A stretch of 64,000 bases of DNA from Phlegmacium glaucopus (Eukaryota > Basidiomycota > Agaricomycetes > Agaricales > Cortinariaceae): positions 346,031 to 410,030 of the forward strand of contig MU130695.1 of the NCBI GenBank assembly GCA_015039465.1. The letters are read 5' to 3'. Shown here in pieces: positions 57,407-64,000 of this stretch. Positions within the stretch are counted from its first letter, which is position 1. Every line of letters begins with the position of its first letter. The notes under the pieces were generated by a model. The model ran no database searches. It saw only the letters and a list, made by a program, of their open reading frames with translations, and had not been told where the DNA came from. Made by a program: the position numbers and the translations under genes.

Positions 57407-59133
57407 ACTTGTTGTTGTATACCTTTCGAGGCCCGAGGCGTCCAGAGTTTATTCGATCAAAAACAACCAACCCAGCCCTTGAATAGTTATTAGAGGACCT
57501 AATCCTTTGTCAGTTGCGCATTAATCTTATGTTTTGGGGCTTATTATCTTTTTTTTTTTGCATTAGTATTTAATTTTGTTTTTTATATCACATTTTTGAA
57601 CACGCATCACCACTCATCATATATTTCTTTTTGTCCCTGTCTTGGCCCTATTCGCGCGCTGGTGTTATGCTCTGCCTGTCACTCAACTGGTGTGTTTAAC
57701 GCCCTTGAGGCTGTCAAAGAATCACGAGAAGGGGTTAGAGCCACGTTTGCTCCACTCTTCGACCTAGAGCGCGAGAAATACAATCTGCAGCTGGGAACCA
57801 TCCGCATCATCCATGGAACCTTGGCAGTGGTTCGAAGTTTCAACATTGGTTCTCTCTTTCCAAGTTGTGTTAGATTGCATTGGCCCTTTGAAACCCCGTT
57901 TGCTTGGACCTGAATTCACTCCCATCTCCCTCGTCATCTGTCGAATTTTCTGACGTCCGCCGGTAGCGAGCCACTCACCTGGGTTCAGTTGTAATCTTCT
58001 ACGTCATTCCCAGTCGTCATAGTTTTCCAGGCCTTCTGACCGTCCGATGTTCAAGCTCAAGCCTGGGTCACGGTCTCGTAAGGCCCATTGCTTTGTGAGT
58101 GATAAGACGTATGTGTTTTATGTATGTTTTCCCCAGCTGGCCTTTCAACGTTACTTTGTAAGTATACACGTTTACGATTGTTATTTGACGTGCATGCTGT
58201 CATCTTGATTCCTGGGGGACGACATCTAAAAAGTAGAACAAATACTTACACTTTTAAAGGGCCTTCCTTATCAATTTGACTATCGTTATCTAGTTTGCAA
58301 TCGTATTCAGCTCATGAGGTAAGCAACCGCCCCTTTGTTATCAATTGGATATGTCATTTTACGTTTCCGACTCAATTGATTAGTCAAGTGACAGATGAAC
58401 CCAATCGTTTTCAAATATGTACGCACCTCGAATTTAACTCGATAACATCTCCGACTACACGGTTTACAGATCGATCCCTGCAGGTCGTACCATCGGCTTT
58501 CCAAGGCGTCACCCGATCTTCACTGCTCAGGGTTGTCTCATTTTGAAATTGTAAATCTAGCTGGCTTAATGATTGTTTGCCCCAATCTTCGTGCATTCAG
58601 CAACGGGCCACCCACTCGTTGAAATCCAAGAAGGATAAACGATAGACCCCAAATTGCCACACAGGAAAAACATATTGATTCAATTTCTGTTTGTTATTTG
58701 GCGCTATACTTGGTTTGATTCTTGACCTTGACTCTGGCCTTCTTTTTTCTCACTGTCAGGAATCGAAACATTTAAATATATTCCCACCCTGCGACTGCGG
58801 CGAAGATGGACACTTGATATCATGTACGATTATTATTATCTTATCATAGATTTCATTGAATCTTGAATCCATGCACTTATAGCGACCGATGCCACGGAGA
58901 ACTTTTGTTTTTGGTCAACGGTTCAAAAACCATCCAAGAATGAGCTGTTTTTTTTTCCTTCTATATACCGATCATTGTTTTCTGTTTATGGAGCCTTTTT
59001 TGCTTTTGTCAGGGACCTTAGGGTAATCCCCCGCTTTTCCGCTGTGAATTTCTTTCGAGTTGGAAATAAACTTCGAAGCAAAGCGTTTTTTTTTTCCGGA
59101 GATAGACGTGTTATACCAACCTGGCAAGTTTCT
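57407..59133. other. Non-coding stretch
   Basis: T-rich DNA downstream of Hsp10. The open frames here (57596-57913, 58295-58546) have no recognisable domains or consistent splice-supported extension. I see no supported gene. Confidence 0.4.
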
Positions 59134-59431
59134 CACCTGTCGTATTTTTGTTTCGATGGTTGCCCTTGTCATTTTTTAATATTCGAACCCGTTTCCAGTT
59201 GACGCCTTGAGGTGTGTGTGTTTCTTCTTCGTTTTTGAATTCTTGATAACGTCTAAATCAACATCTTGCCAATATTTGTCTAGTTTGTTGTTTACTTTTT
59301 ACCTGTCGTATTTTTGTCGATGGTTACCTTATGTCATTTTATTCGTTTCCAGTTGACGCTTGAGGTGTGTGTTTATTGGTTTTTGAATTTCTGATAACGT
59401 CTAATCAATCCTGCCAATATTTGTCTATTTA
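59134..59431 (+). repeat. Imperfect tandem duplication, ~130-160 bp unit
   Basis: ACCTGTCGTATTTTTG, CGATGGTT, GTTTCCAGTTGACGC, TTGAGGTGTGTG, GATAACGTCTAA and GCCAATATTTGTCTA occur in order twice, at about 59134-59285 and 59301-59431, with small deletions in the second copy. Confidence 0.75.
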
Positions 59432-62400
59432 TCCTTGGCGTCCCCACAGCCTCATCTATGCACCATGTGCTTGATGACTCTTGGCTTGACCGAAATTGCT
59501 GCTGCGCTTGATTTCATCACGGTTGGTCTTTCCCCCGGGTCATATCACCATTATCCATACACGAGTAATAGAAATAAATGATAAAAACTCTCACATTCAG
59601 TCACCCTCAAACGTGAAGGAAGCATTCAGAGCTTTCCTGTGCCCTACCTATTCTTGATTCTCACCCTCGATCTTTTCTTGTACCATTTGTATCTAATAGG
59701 AATAGGGATCCGTTTCATATTTTAAAGCCTTACATAACACCTCCCCCGCCCTTCGGTTTACTTCATAGAACCACTTTTGGAGGAGAAGAAAACGTTAACG
59801 GGTTAACGGTCCGTATTCTAATTTTGTCGGTGGCCAAAAAAAAAGTGGATTTAAGAACTCATTTTCAATCCTTTTTCATGACCTCATCTCGAAGCTTGGG
59901 GCTCCAAAACGCGATACGGAACTTGAGAAGTAAACCTGACAGCATCTATTTCTCTAGGCCCCCTGTACTATCTAATCTATTGATTTGATCATGGCATATG
60001 GTCGTCATCAATATTCATCATAACCTCCTGATATCATCATCGATTCATCACCATCATCACTATCATCACCATCATCACCATCATCATCATCATCTATGCT
60101 CATCTATGGTGTCCTTTCTAGATCCCTTACCGATAGGTTGGTTTTTGAGTCTTCCCAGGACCCCGGATAATAGTTAACCAAGGCTTGGTTCTAAATCTAG
60201 ACTCCAGACATTTTTTTCGACTCCTAAACAGCTGTGAGGTAGGGCACAAAAACAGATGGGCGAAAGTGTCCGGACATTCTGGTGGCGTTTGACCCATCCT
60301 AGATCATGTCCGGACATAAGCGTTGGTAGTCTAGTCAAGTGTTGATGTATACATATATGCACCGCACGTCAACTTTCATTCTATTCCTGATGCAACATCA
60401 CTTGCATTGTTTGGGCTTAAAACTTGTTCCTTCTCCGTCTTCTCTTGACTAACTTTGCAAGAACATCTGCCAATAGCATTTTAACTTTTGTCAAGAACAA
60501 TTCCTTTGAAACACTTCGAGAAAAAAGAGCCACGAGGATTGAGTTTAAAAAGATCTAGAAGCCCCATGTGATTGTTTGTTTCCGAAGATGATGAAGAAAT
60601 TTGATCATTGCTATATAGATTTAGAGCGATTCTAAGCATGATTTGGTACTCCTAGTAGCAGTTTTTAGAGGCTAGATCCCTCAAATGTCCAGACAAATTC
60701 GAACTCGGGTTCGGAGTGCCCGGTTTGGTGAATTCCAGACAAAATTACAAAACAGTGCGCCTTATGCATGTCCTGTCTTCCCGGAGCTTTCGCTTGCCGG
60801 CCCTAAAATTAATCATATTTTTGGTCGATTCCATTAATGTGACCTAGTTACATTTTAAAATTACCCGGCGGTGACCTGTGTATTCGTTAAATGAATTCTA
60901 TACACCGGAGGGACATGAGCCTTGAGGCACTGTGGTTTAAATAATAGATAATCGGGAAGTACTAAGGAAGCTTCAAGTTGAGCAGTACAACACAGCAGGA
61001 GTGATGAAGGTTGCCATATGATGATAATAATATTCCTTTGATGACGTTTACATTCTTACGTTGGAAATTTCCCTTCAAGCTTCCTCTATTGTCTTTTTCA
61101 TCTCTTTGATTTTCCCTCGCCTTTGTTCTGACTTTATTTTTTCCTTTTGTTCCCAATTTATGTCTTGTATCTTTACCTCTCCTTGGCAGCTAAACACATG
61201 GTACTTGGCGTGTTAGCATAATGTGAGGCTTATGATCATTAATGACATGAAGGGCTCACGAGAAGAATCTGGATAAGTTGCTTAGTAGGCGTAAAAATGT
61301 ACTTGTCTTTTCATGGATGATTCATTCATTTGCCGATGATTCGTCTTTTTCGTTGCATCATCCTCGTTGACTTGAGGGACCCCGCGGGATTGTTCATAAC
61401 CTTCATTTATACTCACAGGACCCTTGACAAATGACTCGGAGTCAAAAGGTCAAAATTATCGGATTTTTGTCCGGACGAATTCCAAAAAAGGGCATGACCT
61501 ACCTTAATTTCGAGAGTGTGTGCGGACAAGCGTGTTTTTGCGTTTTTCAGCTGTAGGACACACTAAGAAGTTGATAAAACAGCGAGATTGAACTTGTAGG
61601 CTATCCGGCTCGATTGGGAATCGACCTTTTTTTGCCAAAATCTGACCGGATTGGGGGGACCTCTGAGCCGTAGGTCCGGGGTCCTGATTACAATGGCGGA
61701 CATCATGTACGCTTACCGCCTTTTAGAAGATATCCCCAAAGGGTTTGCATAAGCTTCAGTCCAGAAAAGCCGTGAGTTTTTGTATATTTTTCGGGTTTGC
61801 AGATGTGAAGTTTTTCCACATTTAACACCTGAAAGTGAGCGCTCAGGTGATGACGTCATGTTATTCGGTTCCATTAGATCTCCGATAGTGGATCTTGGTC
61901 AAAGCTGCGTCATCATTATGCGTCATTTGTCGTTGAGGGATAATGTTTTGTGTTTGTGTGAGGGGTTGTATATGGAACATAACTGAAACGTTTTGTGAGT
62001 GACATCGAAATGGTGTTTGCTATGTCTCCTAGAGTTTCCCTAGTTTTTCATCTTATATACGCGTACGTGTTCCGTTAATTTGGGAGACCCAGGCGCTGCG
62101 GGCCTTTTTTCTTTTTTTTTGGTTTATTTTCTTCCTTTTTTTTGAAGTTTCTTCTCTTCTTTCGTTTGTTGTGGAGTGTAATAGTATGCGGGGAGGAGGA
62201 GGTCGGTTATTTGAGGCAGAAGAAGAGCGGCTTTATGATAGGTGTTAGCGGTGCAAGCGTAAGTATCGGTCACCATTTACTTGGCTTCTGCTTCGTCGTC
62301 TTCTTCCGTGTCTTGTTGAACTTACGCTTCGTGATAGCGATGGTACTTTTAGCTAATATAGTCATCTTAGAGGAGGATACCATAAAGGCAACCACAACAA

Positions 62401-64000
62401 CCCTAGCCTCTCTACTACCATCAAACTACGTCTATCCCCATGCCCTATTCCCTGGCTATCTAAGTTCATCACTAAACACCATCTTGCAACAACAACAACA
62501 ACTACAACTACTACATGTTCGAGTCGAACGTATAGAAATAGATCTAAAAAAAGTTTTCCTGCCCCCTCCACCTGCTTTCTCGGCTCTCGCTCTGTTCTTT
62601 TCTCTGTTCAGCCTGGTATCCGTTACTACTACCATATTTATCCCTTGTCTACTTTTTTCCATCTCCCCCCCTTTTTTTTTTGTTTTTCTGCTCAAAAATC
62701 GCAGTGCTCATAGATTGCGATACTTCCATTCTCACTAATGGTAAGTAGCGGCTGCTTCGTCGTACTCCACTATCACTGCCACCCCCTAGCCTACAATCCA
62801 GTTGTACCGCGACGACAACTACTATTCGCAGGCATTGTAGACCAACTCGGGTAGGATTGGTCCAACTGCCTCCAGCTCCTAGTATCTCTAATCCTGGCTC
62901 CGGGCAACTACGTGATAAGTACCGACTACTCCATAAACGTAAGTAAGGACTAGATCGGCTGGGTTTATTAAGGCGTACTCGTGCTATGAACGGCTGTATT
63001 AGGCCCGACAGAGGTGGGTATAGCAAACATCCTATCTCACCACCCTTTCACTTACCCCAACGTGGCATTTCCCGAAGTCGGTACCATCCCTGCTGTCATC
63101 CACCACCTGGCTCCTACTTTAGTAGAAGTCTAACTACTACTACTATCTAACCACGAGAACTACTATATCGGTATCCCAGTCCCGAACCTCCTGATCTCCT
63201 GCTAAGGTCTGCCTACAATACTGGACCTGGCTGTCCCCGACAAACTGCCACTTTAAATTGTTTCCACGTTGCTTTAAAGGCAACTTACGTAAAACGATAT
63301 TAACTATCCTATTTGTAGTCTAATGTTCACTTTTCCTCTGGAGGAATGGTGTCCCTAATGTTGGTAGCGTTCTTCACAACCGGACTTGCGTGACCAGCGT
63401 ATGAACAAACCTTCAACATCGAGCACTTCGTCTACGGCTTGGGAAGGATGCTTGTGGGCATCTACCATTCCCAAAAAGTAATCGCACTGTAAACAACTGC
63501 ACAGAGCTATTTTCCAGTGATTCTCTCCTTCCAGTCTTCAACTTCGCTCCTTTCCACAACATTCTCGCGCGTGGAGGCTCGTTTAACTAGCGGTGTTATA
63601 ACTGTAAATATTCCAGATAGAGGTCACAGATTTTTCACTCTACACTCACTACCCTCGTGCCTAGCCCGGTTCACCTCGCAGCCTCCCTCCCCCTCGCGAC
63701 CTCTTGAATGCGCTAGCGTATACTGCCCGATGTACGACTCCTGCTCACTTTCATCGGAGTGTCTGACCTGTAAACACCAGTGGAGGGTACAACCATCACT
63801 ATGGCTTCTTTTTTTTTCGTGTCTCCAGTGACGTTCCCCACTTACGGGAGAAGACGTTGTGACGTATGGTTTACTGTAGTGATAGGGTGCGGGGGGACTG
63901 TTGCGGAGTAAGTGTAGTTTTCTTGGGAAGGAGTTAAGTTAGTTTAGTTGGAGGGAGAAGAGAAGGGTAGGGGGGGGGGGGGGAGGAGGGGAGGAAGTAT
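59432..64000. other. Non-coding stretch with microsatellites
   Basis: A CAT/ATC microsatellite lies at about 60040-60096, a CAA run near 62486-62510, and a G homopolymer near 63971-63984. The longest frame (62142-62738) is low-complexity and begins in a T-rich tract. No gene, RNA or element could be supported. Confidence 0.4.

Noticed and set aside
62142..62738. A 198-residue plus-strand protein
   Set aside because: It starts in a T-rich tract, is low in complexity and has no recognisable domain or splice-supported extension.

Overview
The window is nuclear DNA from a mushroom-forming basidiomycete (Agaricomycetes). Evidence: genes with many 50-60 nt GT-AG introns, F-box and basidiomycete kinase-like proteins, a Plavaka-type (CACTA superfamily) transposase, a DUF6532-like gene and a DIRS-like retrotransposon. 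Nothing bacterial is present. One assembly gap lies at 11826-12311.

Layout. 1-5.7 kb: a Plavaka transposase (minus strand, cut by the window start) sits head to head with a spliced DUF6532-like gene. 7.07-16.66 kb: an almost complete Tad-like LINE with an 11-bp target-site duplication (TSD), itself split by a solo LTR and by a hAT-like element. 16.7-34 kb: layered transposon wreckage (a TA-flanked element holding a solo LTR, a hAT relative, a gypsy integrase relic, a LINE relic split by a 542-bp foldback, and a Helitron-type helicase). A CACTA-like element with about 200-bp inverted ends and a 3-bp TSD splits the helicase. A DIRS-like element sits inside the CACTA element, and the DIRS gag gene carries a second solo LTR and a hAT MITE with an 8-bp TSD. 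35.4-44 kb: host genes (F-box protein, LRR/F-box-like protein, F-box/beta-propeller-like protein, kinase-like protein). 44.9-46.7 kb: a broken APH-like gene and a partial duplicate of the region around 53 kb. 47.1-51.8 kb: a P-loop GTPase gene containing an extraordinary array. 53.2-57.4 kb: a Gly-rich disordered protein, urate oxidase, three tRNA-like units and mitochondrial Hsp10. 57.4-64 kb: no gene I can support.

Main discovery candidate: within the minus-strand GTPase gene, 47.95-50.43 kb is a tandem array of 45 units of about 56 bp. Read on the gene's strand, each unit is an intron (5' GTAAGT-like site, CTTAC/CTGAC branch-like motif, 3' AG), and successive introns are separated by exactly three nucleotides. 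The triplets vary (15 kinds in the core array) while the intron sequence is conserved. One more triplet exon precedes the core and three follow it, giving 49 candidate single-codon exons. All are in phase 0, none is a stop, and the exons on both sides join in frame. The full model gives 59 coding exons and exactly 498 codons including the stop. It looks like a gene segment built from an expanding array of introns, each delivering one codon.
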